From NCBI GenBank assembly GCA_964017145.1, contig CAXHKQ010000240.1, positions 1-21,163 of the forward strand: 21,163 nucleotides of DNA, read 5' to 3'. Shown in pieces: positions 10,300 through 19,508 of the stretch. The notes beneath the pieces were generated by a model. It was not told the DNA's origin, searched no databases, and saw nothing but the letters and a program-made list of their open reading frames with translations. Made by a program: the position numbers and the translations under genes. Within the stretch, counting starts at the first letter, position 1, and each line of letters starts with the position of its first letter. The stretch comes from Agrocybe praecox (taxonomy: Eukaryota > Basidiomycota > Agaricomycetes > Agaricales > Agrocybaceae).

Positions 10300-11010
10300 C
10301 ACCATTGACCGAAGTTATGGACAATTCGGTGGGAGTGCCTCGGTGGGCACAAATGTCATCTTTTCACTATTATACCAATCAATCGTAGATGACTTATGAT
10401 GACATGACACTAAATCAGGCCAGATCAACTAGTTACCATAGGCTTTCGAATGAATGGTGGGAGCCTTTTCTAGAGGCACTCCTTGATATTTATATTTCGG
10501 TTCCATCGAGCCAAATATGATGAACAATAAGCTGAAATCACAACACATGCAAATCGCCTGTCAAACCAGAAACAAACAAAAAAACATTTGTATGGCTAGA
10601 CAAAAATCGACATCAGTTTTCACGGGAGTCTTTCAGCCACTAGACGCTTCTTTACGTCTATGTTCAGAGTTTTATACTCTTCATAGCACCTTAGGACAGA
10701 CGTAGATCTTTTTTCGCATTATAATCTCATCGCAAACCCATTTTAACTGCATAACTCAGATTCGACAACCTCGGATTTTTCTTCACGATAGCTATCACTT
10801 TCTTCGCCTTCCCTGGCCTTACGATGATACTTTTTCTCCCACAACCTTTTTTTCTATAAAGATAGAAAGTGTTTGTATTCGACCCGATAATTTTCGAGAC
10901 AATTTATTGATAAACTTCTGATTTATTGGCAAGGATCGGTTGACTACACTGCGGATTATATCAACAAATTTTTCGATGACGAAAGCAAGGGTTTCAAAAA
11001 TTGATGCCAA
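10300..11010 (-). pseudogene. broken DD37E-type transposase
   Basis: The N-terminal frame (10819-11010) reads MASIFETLAFVIEKF..., then after a frame change near an A7 run the DNA-binding part continues as GCGRKSIIVRPGKAKKV and IAIVKKNPRLSN (10730-10846). The middle is damaged by stops. The core block (10318-10422) reads WPDLVSCHHKSSTIDWYNSE, then KMTFVPTEALPPNCP, matching the family pattern FWPDLAS.H ... FVPK...PPNCPELRPIE. The Asp of WPDL is at 10414-10416. The Glu after NCP has become a stop (10315-10317), and the third catalytic position, 37 residues after the Asp, is Val (GTG, 10300-10302) instead of Glu. Basic C-terminal remnants may continue to about 10100. The protein would cut and paste its own element by an RNase H-like fold; this copy is dead. 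Confidence 0.8.
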
Positions 11011-11129
11011 TGTGAAACAGTAATATATTTCAAATGAAAATGATTAAATGTTAAAAATCTTACAATTCATACTATCACTTTGATGAAAAATTAATTTTAT
11101 TAATCCAAGTCGTTTTCGAGCTATAGCCG

Positions 11130-11163
11130 AAAAAAGTTATGCGTTTTTTTCTGCCGCAATCCT
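11130..11163 (+). repeat. right inverted repeat of the DD37E remnant
   Basis: This is the inverse partner of 9991-10024, with mismatches at only two positions. It lies about 120 bp upstream of the first transposase codon on the minus strand, the expected place for the 5' end. Confidence 0.85.
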
Positions 11164-11389
11164 TTGTTGACGAAATGCAATATATATGCATTACTATTGT
11201 GTGGAGGTGTCGTTCAGGTACAAGAACAAACAAATACATATTGAAAAAAGGTTACGACGTTCGATCTGCAGCACTTCAAAAACATCGATTTTATCGTTTT
11301 CGGCGTGTGCAAAGTACAAAGTCACTTGGAAGCATTTTGGAAATTGAATAAATCAGTGAAGTTCAGACATTCGTTATCATAATTTTCTA

Positions 11390-11415
11390 TTAGAACATAA
11401 CTTTGTATGTTCTAA
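11390..11415. repeat. perfect short hairpin, 10-bp stem and 6-base loop
   Basis: TTAGAACATA (11390-11399) and TATGTTCTAA (11406-11415) are exact inverted copies around ACTTTG. It lies near the right edge of the AT-rich island that holds the DD37E remnant. It has no T run or other context that would make it a known regulatory site. Confidence 0.7.
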
Positions 11416-13322
11416 AAGAGGTAGATATTATGACATCTTTTGGAGGACTTTGCAGCAAGTCTTCGACAGGTTGGTCGCCACTGTCTTAGTCGCTCGCTAA
11501 TTTAACGACTGCAGTGCGAAATGTGCTTTGCCACCACCGCAACAGCCGCACGTCTCAGCAAAGTTCTCTACTACGGTGCTAACTATTGACACATGTGTGT
11601 GCTTGTGCGTGCGATGTGGTTTGAGAGGTGTGGCGGGGGGGGGGGGGTTCATCTTCATCACCGTTGTCGTCGTGTCGCCGCGTTGATGGGCGCTGCTCTC
11701 TCTCTATGCTTTATAGTCTGCGCGACAGCATCGTAAAATGTATTTCGGTGAGGTTCAAACGCGCGGCGGCTGCTGCCTTTCATTCACGCGCGCGAGAGTA
11801 GTGATTCGAAACACATGTTCGCTCCAGATTCGTGCGGTGATTTCGTGGTAACAGCGATCTGCTTCGTGCATTAAACAAATGATGCTGTTAGTGGCGGTGA
11901 TCCAACGCGCGATGTGTTGAATACTTTTGTTGCGCTCGTGTCTGTTTATTTTGTCCACGTCAAATAAACAATTGCCAACCCTTTTCCCCGCCCGGCTCTG
12001 ATGGCCGTTGATTACCATAGTGGTTATGCGATGCCTATCACTCAGCCAGCAGAGACGCATAGAAGAGCCGATAAAACAGTGCCGCTCGCCGCAACAAACT
12101 AATTTGAAACTAATTTGAACAATAGAGATAGGCACACTGCGTCGTCGACTGACGCAAGCGCGGACGCCGACAAAATACCGAGGCTAGTAATCTGCAATAG
12201 ATCTAACGCCAGTGTGATGTATACCGGGTTCATAAAATTGTATTTTTTAAATTGGAGTCGCAAACTTCTCATAGAGCGATCGTAGGAACTTTATAGTAGC
12301 CATAAAACTGTATCCCATACTCAACTTGTCCTTTATTTATGACATTTGTGGATCTCTATCTTCTAGCGGTTGGGCTCCATGACATTTGAGAACATTTGAG
12401 TATTGTATGGCAATATTGAGCCGCAACAATTAGTAACAATGAGTATCAATGAGTTGTCCAGAAGTTCCTCGAGCAGAATGGGATAATGTATGTCTTTTAG
12501 AAAGCTCCGAATCTATGAAACGAGCGTCCTGTATGTTTTTGTACAGTATAATGCTTATTTCTCGTATTCCGCACAGTGCTTTTCAACCGGGATAATTGAA
12601 GCGTTTTGAAATAAAATCAACAATTATGTTGAATAATACCACAATTTAAAATTATATTTGGATCAATATGTGTCCGTGCGAAGATATAGCCCTTGAATCA
12701 TACATAATTCATATATTAATTCATATGCACCTGGTACGCAATCTATGCAGGTATGATTCGGCGTTGACCGACCGACAAATTAACACGAACCGTCGAACCG
12801 CAGTAGCCGCACAAATTCGACCGGAATTTGTGTGTGTGCGTGTGTGCGCACCTTCGGTGTCGACAGACATGCGACACGAAACGCTCGACTCGTTTGTCTG
12901 CGCTTGCTGGCCTGGCCTGGCGACAGACTGTCTTTGACCGAACACACGCCAAATAGCCGACGCCGCATGTGTATTTAATGTCAACTCAAAAATACGAACA
13001 AAAATCAACGATGACGCCATCGGGCGCACACACACATGGGGCACCAAAAATAGGTGGCTCGGCTCTCGACGCTCCCACCGACGAAACGAACGAATCCATT
13101 CAGCAGTTGTGCTCCATTTTGCCGCCATTCAATTAAAATGCAATGGCTTTGCGTGCGCTCGGCGTCATCTCGTCATCACCGCACCAACAGCGGCCGAGAT
13201 TGTTGGTCCCCTGCGGGAGTCAACTCTATGAGTCTGTGAGTCTGCGGGTGAGTGGCGACGACGACGCAGTGGACCCAGATAGAATTTATGTATAGCGCAT
13301 CGCGTGTCACACAAGTGCAGCA
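11416..13322. other. non-coding: intronic or flanking DNA between the two transposon remnants
   Basis: The part at 11460-12190 is GC-rich, 12190-12660 is AT-rich without recognisable ends, and 12660-13322 is GC-rich with TGTGTGTGCGTG runs. Minus-strand open stretches at 11755-12135 and 12721-13128 have no domain pattern and no convincing splice context. I see no gene here. Confidence 0.5.
11635..11647 (+). repeat. G13 homopolymer
   Basis: Thirteen consecutive G follow a TG-rich tract. The exact length is prone to assembly or sequencing error. Confidence 0.9.
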
Positions 13323-13324
13323 TA

Positions 13325-13355
13325 TTGGGTTGGGGAAAAGGTGATGTGGCATTTT
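13325..13355 (+). repeat. left terminal inverted repeat of the mariner-like element
   Basis: It starts TTGGGTTG right after the TA at 13323-13324 and pairs with 14537-14567 at 24 of 31 bases. Confidence 0.8.
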
Positions 13356-13513
13356 GTATCAAATTGTAATTATTCGTGCAATATGAAGACGTCAATATTA
13401 GACAATTTTACATCTCTGGTTTGCTCAGTTGTCTATTATAATATTAATTTGTAATACTACCCGAATTTCTACCTACTTAGGAGAAAAACTCGGGCAGTGC
13501 TTTTTCACAAGCA

Positions 13514-13534
13514 GTATATCAGTAGCGATAGTTT
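13514..13534 (+). repeat. left subterminal inverted repeat of the mariner-like element
   Basis: GTATATCAGTAGCGATAGTT plus one T. It matches the reverse complement of 14308-14328 at 20 of 21 bases, which is better conserved than the terminal repeats. It starts 189 bp from the left end. Confidence 0.8.
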
Positions 13535-13602
13535 AAAACTGGGATTTGCCCTCATTTTCTGATGGATATTACAAGAAAACTATCAGAGATATCTTGTTCG
13601 GA

Positions 13603-13785
13603 TTTATGTCCATTATTACCTACACATGTACCCTATCATTCTGTAAATTTATGGATCTCAAACTAGAGTCCTTCCCCTCCAGTCATGAAAAAAAAACATC
13701 CATCGACCCATTTTCCGACTCTCTCGAATGTTTCGAAGTGTAGGCCCGGAAGTACGAGTCCCATCAAGTCCCATGAGTACAGCGG
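13603..13785 (-). pseudogene. mariner transposase remnant, C-terminal part
   Basis: The minus strand reads PLYSWDL (compare the family PPYSPDLAPSD), then LHFETFERVGKWVDGCFF, matching the family pattern HF.sYEEVkkWvdeWf. Past a stop codon, EIHKFTE corresponds to GIHKLPERW, and the nucleotides at 13605-13628 still resemble a KCVANNGQY-type ending. The order and spacing match the end of mariner transposases, so several weak matches in a row make the call good. A deletion has removed the segment between PYSPDL and HF. In-frame stops follow at 13660-13662 and about 13636-13641. The frame is open upstream to 13854, but similarity fades before that. Confidence 0.75.
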
Positions 13786-14015
13786 GGCGAATGCGATCGA
13801 AAAATGGGCATGGAAAATGTTGCTGAAAATTATGTTTTTTGTGATTTCGAGCATATTTTTGCGGTTTTTGATAACATTATTAATAACATTTAATATAATA
13901 TATTATCGTTGGTTACGATGGTATCAACTGATTCGTAGGTTTTAAGACGTTTTGGGCCAATTCTTCCTGCCGATCCTATCACAAATTCACCTGTGAAGAC
14001 CTTCGACTTTGGTAA

Positions 14016-14280
14016 TCAATATGTTAGAATGTCTTGGTAATATTTGCCATTTTTCAGGTTCAGGGAACTCGAAATATATTCTATTTCTATCGTTAAATGA
14101 AATCTGTTGCAAAATGCATCATTTCGCACCCAGTTTTCCACTTCCCGCCAATGATCTTTTTCGGCACAAACATCGGCATGTTCAACAGCGCATTGTGCTT
14201 GCAACATACTTTTAATTGTTTGAAGAATAGCTGAATGTCGAAGATGAAGGTCTCACCTTTCCAATGACGTAAAACATGGC
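14016..14280 (-). other. unidentified open stretches in the 5' half of the mariner-like element
   Basis: Two overlapping minus-strand frames stay open here. One ends at 14016 and includes DHWREVENWVRNDAFCNRF. The other runs from about 14297 to 14107 and includes GLGGHVLRHWKGETFIF. Neither gives a clear mariner N-terminal match. They could be decayed transposase, another element nested inside, or chance. Confidence 0.3.
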
Positions 14281-14307
14281 CACCTAAACCATCAAACGAA
14301 ATTAATC

Positions 14308-14328
14308 AAACTATCGCTACTGGTATAC
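14308..14328 (-). repeat. right subterminal inverted repeat of the mariner-like element
   Basis: On the minus strand GTATACCAGTAGCGATAGTT plus one T, the inverse partner of 13514-13534. It lies 239 bp from the right end. Confidence 0.8.
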
Positions 14329-14536
14329 AACAGTTAATGTTAGATCATTATGTGTATGATTTGATCTAGCCAATCGTCATATCTTATCTATATATCTCAT
14401 CTAATTTTAACCATCTACCAACACAGTCAGGAAAATAGTTGTAGTTAAGAGTGTCGATCACCTTCCGAATGCCTTCGAGAGTGAATCGTTGCGATTAATA
14501 GAATGAGAGATATTCTAGTGATTTCACAAATACTCG

Positions 14537-14567
14537 AAAATACAACATTACTTTCTCATCAACCCAA
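14537..14567 (-). repeat. right terminal inverted repeat of the mariner-like element
   Basis: On the minus strand it starts TTGGGTTGATGAGAAAGT directly next to the TA at 14568-14569. Confidence 0.8.
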
Positions 14568-15114
14568 TATGTCACACCGCACACATAACTGAGTGCAGTG
14601 TGACAGTAGGTGCGCGGGTTTTTTGTGTCGACGACGGTGTGCCGACACAGATTCGAGTGCCATCGCAGATCTCCACTAGTTCCAGTGGCACAATAACGCG
14701 GCCGTATGTCGTATGTGTGCCATATGAAACTGGCACGACGACGGTCTGTACGTACGTTGTGTGCTTATGAAATTGTATAGGTGGCAGAACGCGCACGAAC
14801 GCATGCATTAAATGTCAATGGGCACCAGCAGCATGCAGCATGACATCCAGCACCGGCGCGAATAGCTACAACATGGGCTTCCTTTTATTCGCCATTCGCC
14901 ATATATGACGTTGCGAATCTCTGTCGAGCGCTCGAGCTTTTGAATGTCATTGCTCGTGGTGTTTTCGGATTGACTCTCTGTGTACTATGCGCAAGCATGT
15001 AGCGCGATTGCACACACACTCACGCTGAGATTCAATTGCAACCAGCGTGCTACTTCAACCAGCCGCCAAAGCGTTTGCGCGCATGGCGCTCACACCGTTA
15101 CCAGCAGAGAGGAT

Positions 15115-15130
15115 CAGCAGCAGCAGCAGC
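15115..15130 (+). repeat. (CAG)5 microsatellite
   Basis: Five uninterrupted CAG units plus one C. The surrounding open frames (for example a Gln run in one frame) are not supported as coding. Confidence 0.9.
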
Positions 15131-15918
15131 AAGCTGGCTGTTGGTTACAAGGTCAGCATACTGTTTTGTTCGCTGGCTCACGAAATCGGACCGTGCGACG
15201 ACGCTGAACGTGCCGAACGCCAAGAGCTTCTTTCGGATCGGGGGTCAAATGTGTAACTGCATGTGGCAGCGACTCGCAGACTTGCCCAGTATTTGGAATG
15301 ACTTTTGCATTCAAGATACCCGATTAAATTCTGTATTCCACGCAACATAATTTTCTCATAGAGTTGTTTGGAATAATTCTGTTAAATGATATTTTGCAAT
15401 AAATATTCGAAATACTGGTTCCTGTTAATTTGCAATGTTGAATGTAGTGTTCGGTATGACCCAACGACCAATGAACTGTATTATCATACGTTTTAATACC
15501 GCTCGATTCATGCTCAATTGAATACTTGTTTTCGTATATTTTTAGCAAGTCTGATCGTCACTCACTTGAGCTAATACCAGCGCTCCAAGTGTCTGCGCGC
15601 ACTCCGCTGCATTGGGAGCTAACGACCGCAAGCGAACAATCGAAATATTACGACTTGAGCGGGCGCGTAATCGGCTTAAAACGGCGGCCCACTTGACACT
15701 GCTGCTTCGGCGGCGGCATCGGCTTCGACTTCAACTTCGGCATCGGCTTAATTGTGTATGGAGCTGAGCTGAGCTGACTGGCATGTCGGTGCATTCCAGG
15801 CGGATGAGTGCATTATTGTATACCGTGTTCGAGCTTCGAGCCATGTTTTGATAAACCTTGGCCGACCTGCCGATGCGCGCGCATGCCTCAGCGCATTCCG
15901 TCACGTCGTCACTGACGA

Positions 15919-15937
15919 ACACACACACACACACACA
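15919..15937 (+). repeat. (AC)9 microsatellite
   Basis: An uninterrupted AC run of 19 bases, the longest dinucleotide run in the window. Confidence 0.95.
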
Positions 15938-17051
15938 ATGCGCGATATCGCGTTCACGAACTGAAAAATGATTGAGCATGTGTGTGTGTGGCGTGTGGTG
16001 GTACGCCTCGCAGCATATAAATCATCTCGACGAGCGCTGCTCCCCGAAACCGGTTTGCATACAGCATGCATGCATATGCTGACTGGTATGCTAGAACGAA
16101 AAACGAATTGAAATCAACGTGTGGCGTGGAAGCACACACGCACACACACACGTTTACCACACAGCATCACATCACTCGTGTGTTGTGTCGTATCTTGCCT
16201 CGGCTACGATTAATTGCCGTCTCGCCGCCGCTGCAGTGGCTGAGTAATCGCTTTTTTCACATATTCATCAAAAACAATTATGATTTTTATTTTCTTTGTG
16301 TGCACGCACTTATTTGGCGCGCGCTGCAGGCACACGACTCTTTTCAATTTGATTCGGTTGCCCGAGCAGAGCGCGGCACGAATCGCAGGCGCGTGTACAA
16401 TTTGGTCGCACACGCAATTTCCGCCTCGGTGCGCCTCCAGCTTGGGCCTTTTGTGTGAATATGTATGTTGTATGTTGCAGTGCAGTACAAAGTACAACGA
16501 ACGACATGGTCACGGTCACGATGTGTGTGATGCGGTGACCCAGAGCACGTGTGTGTGCGTCTGTCTGACAGTGTGACCGACCGACCAGCGGATTTGTTCA
16601 GGCGCTGCACGCAGAACGGGACTGACTACAAAGTCCGTGGCTGCGATGCAATATCGTATACGAGGGGGTTTCATTCGGAATGAATCATATGTTATGTTAT
16701 TTCGTATCGATTACAATTTCAAAATTATATTTTCGCATAGATGCCTTCAACATACTCAACTGTAAATTTATGAGAATTAATCACATGTTTCCGTCACTCT
16801 AAATCGCCAACAAATGTTGTGAGATGTAGAAATATTTGTCTTTTCATGTGTAACGACATAACAGCCATTTATGCTCCATTCCACAAATATCGCATGAGCA
16901 ACATTGACACTATACGCTATCATAGACCGAGTGCACCTATTGAAAACCCCTACACCGTATGTATAAGTGCTCGCATAATAATATTTCTACAATGCCAGTG
17001 CGCGTACGCACGAAAGTACGCTCGCAATTCCATGCGGTTCAACGAGTTCGA

Positions 17052-17070
17052 CGGCGGCGGCGGCGGCGGC
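17052..17070 (+). repeat. (CGG)6 microsatellite
   Basis: Six CGG units plus one C. It would read as poly-Gly or poly-Arg on the plus strand and poly-Pro on the minus strand, but no coding exon is supported here. Confidence 0.9.
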
Positions 17071-17409
17071 TCCGTTGGCTGGTTGTTTTTCCTGCAAAAA
17101 TGACGTGCGTGTGCGTGTGTGTGGTTTATGCCGAAGAATTCGTCTGTTGGCGGTCGGTTCAGTCGACTGGAAAGCCAAGAGTGAGCCGCCACAGAGCGCG
17201 TACGTGCATGTACATGCATGCGTGTGGACGTGTGGAGCTGTCGGTGTTTTTATATAGATTTCCGTCGATCATCGCTGCACGTTCTACTGCGGTCTGATTA
17301 TTTTCATTGCACTCGTCGAGTAAACGCTTTCCTGATGCGGTGCGGTTTCCGGCCAAGTGCTTGGTGTAAATCTGAAGTCGCACCGGTTGAAGTACGCGAT
17401 AGTATTCAT

Positions 17410-17816
17410 ATTCATCCTCGAATATTCATGTTGGGGTTGGAATTTTCATCAATCATACGCAAACAAAGAATTTATTTTAGGTTTCATATTTTATCCATAA
17501 TATCCATTCATCAGGATCATCCTCAACTCTTCCGCTGTCTATCTGTACGGCTGGCAGAGATTCGACTGCGGATAATATAATTACCGAACTTGAGACATGC
17601 AGAATTCATCTTCGAGTATTTATGTTGGGTCTTGAACTTTTCATCAATCATACACTAAAACATATTTCGTCTTTTATATCTTGTTCAAAATATCCATCAG
17701 AAACACCCTTGAATAATGCAAACTATGCACTTCTCGCGATTCCGACTCCGACCTTCGCTCGCATGCTCAACTCTCCCGTTGCATGTCAGTTCGTCGGGCT
17801 GGCAGATGCGTGCGGG
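17410..17816 (+). repeat. diverged tandem duplication, period about 194 bp
   Basis: ATTCATCCTCGAATATTCAT at 17410 matches ATTCATCTTCGAGTATTTAT at 17604. Both copies continue through TTTTCATCAATCATAC and a TATCCAT...CATCAG block (17502-17516 and 17689-17702). Further on, CTCAACTCTTCCGCTG...GGCTGGCAGA (17523-17560) matches CTCAACTCTCCCGTTG...GGCTGGCAGA (17766-17805). The second copy carries roughly 50 extra bases before this last block. No coding potential or transposon ends were recognised. Confidence 0.75.
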
Positions 17817-18046
17817 TTGCGACCGCGGTTTCATATAATTATAATGCGCACACAAGTGCCGTTCTGTGCGAAAACAAGTCGCCGTTCGAACCGAACTTGC
17901 GACCTGCACTGACAGCCGACAAACGCGGAAGTGTGTGTGCATGTTGCATTGAGCATCGAGCTCGAGCTCATATGCATGTTGGGGCTGCCGTTTGCTGCTT
18001 CCCAGATTAAGTTGGCCGCATACGGGTTACGGCACGCACGCAGCAT

Positions 18047-18062
18047 ACACACACACACACAC
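18047..18062 (+). repeat. (AC)8 microsatellite
   Basis: An uninterrupted AC run of 16 bases. Confidence 0.9.
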
Positions 18063-18350
18063 CATTGCGTTGGGGTTACCGAGTTTGAAAGGCGGCGTCG
18101 TTGTCGCTATTATGCTGCCGTACATGCGTTCATGCTCAGGCACATATCCGCCGCTTGTAGCTGTATGCGAGTGTATGCCCCGTAAGTGCTCCACCTACCG
18201 CCATTACAGCCACGTATTATGCTGCACACTCACACACACGAACACGATGTTGTTTACTCGACACGATGTACAGTGAATAGCCAAATGAAGTTTCAAAAAA
18301 ACATTCTGGACTTGGTGTCTCATTTGAACTAGGAGCGCAAAATGAACATA

Positions 18351-18373
18351 TCCATCCATCTATCCATCCATCT
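18351..18373 (+). repeat. imperfect (CCAT)n tetranucleotide repeat
   Basis: TCCATCCATC, TATCCATCCA, TCT: five to six CCAT-like units with one TAT interruption. Confidence 0.85.
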
Positions 18374-19493
18374 GTCCTCACTTGCTAGTTTTTTATACAA
18401 AATACAAAATATCGATTGTCAAAGATTCAATTGGTTTCTCTGTCAGTAAAAATGAACCGAATTTGTTATGTAATTTTTTTTGCAGTGGGTTCAAATGACC
18501 CCCAAAAGCCAGTGTCTTTTCAATCTAATATTGTTATCTACTGTATCTGCATATGTGTGAGTGTATGTATGACAGCCCCAGCGACGACGAACGGTCTCGG
18601 AACAGCAGCGAGCGAAAAACATCATTTCCACAGCAGCAGCAAATTAAAATTATCTCACATGGCATGTATGATGGGTGATAACGCTTCAGTGTGTGTGTGT
18701 GGCATCATTCGTTCAGAGCAGCGGCGTCGTTTGCGTACACTTGACCGGAGCACTTTAATTGAATATAATATAATTAACGAGAGCAGAAAATGAGAAAGTT
18801 TGACGTGCACGGACACAATGGCGCATTTTGTCGGTAACTCGACAACGACGATGCCGTTGTGACTCTTGTGCTCGAACGCCCGCAATACTGCCTTTGCTAT
18901 TCACAACACACACGCCATCGCATCATTAAGACAATGAAGTGCTCATGCGTATACTGCTTATGTGCTGTGCTCTCATCCGAACCGCGCCAGCTGCCGTGCG
19001 TGCGTGTGTTTGGTGATAATTGGAGCGGTGAAATGATTACGCTCGTCTCGCGATTCCGCCAGAGAGTTGACAAAGTTTTTGCACAATTCGCATTCGCGCG
19101 AAATCGCTAGTCGCGTGTATGCAGTCAGCGACAATTATCCAAATTGAGCGCACGCTCGTGCCGCCCCACCGCAGATTGTGTGCGAAAATAATAATAACTA
19201 AACTTCGCAGCATAATAACCGCTCGTTCGATGGCACTCTCGTCGGCTGGCGTAAACAATTCATACGACGGAATTCTCGCGCGGAATGTTTGAGTTGGCTA
19301 GGATTCCATTTGGCGGAACAAACTGTGGAAGTGTTCAGAGACAACATAGGAACACGAACATATCGAATTCATTCACGTGCGAATTTTCTCGTTCTCTAGT
19401 TCGTTTATTCGTCGCACCGCAGCGCATAAAGTAAAAGCAAACCAATGACGACCGACGTCGTCAACTATGTCGCCTGGTTTGGTTTCAGAGTGC

Positions 19494-19508
19494 GTGTGTG
19501 TGTGTGTG
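19494..19508 (+). repeat. (GT)7 microsatellite
   Basis: An uninterrupted GT run of 15 bases following GTGC and leading into GCGCG. Confidence 0.9.

Larger units (their letters stand above)
9991..11163 (-). mobile_element. decayed Tc1/mariner-superfamily transposon, DD37E type (mosquito-like)
   Basis: The element is bounded by 34-bp inverted repeats (9991-10024 and 11130-11163, 32 of 34 matching) and contains a broken transposase reading on the minus strand. From its 5' side it shows an N-terminal open stretch (10819-11010), a GRKS-type linker and second helix-turn-helix region (10730-10846), and a catalytic-core block (10300-10422). The second catalytic Asp and the expected third acidic position are separated by exactly 37 residues, the hallmark of the DD37E group described in mosquitoes. 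The 1173-bp length suits an element of this superfamily. The true outer ends are uncertain because no TA duplication directly abuts the repeats. Stops and frameshifts mean it cannot encode an active enzyme. Confidence 0.82.
13325..14567 (-). mobile_element. decayed mariner-family transposon with TA duplication
   Basis: The termini TTGGGTTGGGGAAAAGG... (from 13325) and, inverted, TTGGGTTGATGAGAAAG... (from 14567) match at 24 of 31 positions. Each is flanked by the dinucleotide TA (13323-13324 and 14568-14569), the target duplication used by this superfamily. The span of 1243 bp is close to the usual mariner length of about 1.3 kb. The minus strand carries a recognisable transposase 3' part (13603-13785). 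The 5' half is heavily decayed. A 21-bp inverted repeat lies inside each end (13514-13534 and 14308-14328). The element sits in the same large intron or flank as the DD37E remnant and reads in the same orientation. Confidence 0.82.
14570..17409. other. non-coding: intronic or flanking DNA with dense microsatellites
   Basis: The stretch is mostly GC-rich. It contains CAG, AC and CGG microsatellites listed separately, and a TCGGC/TTCGGC-type patch at 15702-15750. An AT-rich interval at about 16650-16990 shows nothing recognisable. No exon with acceptable splice sites or codon pattern was found on either strand. Confidence 0.5.

Noticed and set aside
11755..12135. 126-codon minus-strand open frame as a possible upstream exon
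   Set aside because: The peptide shows no domain, mixed composition and no phase-0 donor that would join to the exon at 4651 with support.
12721..13128. 135-codon minus-strand open frame
   Set aside because: It runs through TG/CA simple sequence (Thr-His-Thr runs) and has three overlapping alternatives, typical of a chance frame in repeat-rich DNA.
16066..16458. 130-codon plus-strand open frame with a HTHTHTH run
   Set aside because: The His/Thr run comes from a CA microsatellite; no domain or splice evidence.
17206..17217. Perfect 12-bp palindrome GCATGTACATGC as a regulatory site
   Set aside because: It lies within alternating GCATG/TACATG simple sequence, so chance is enough.
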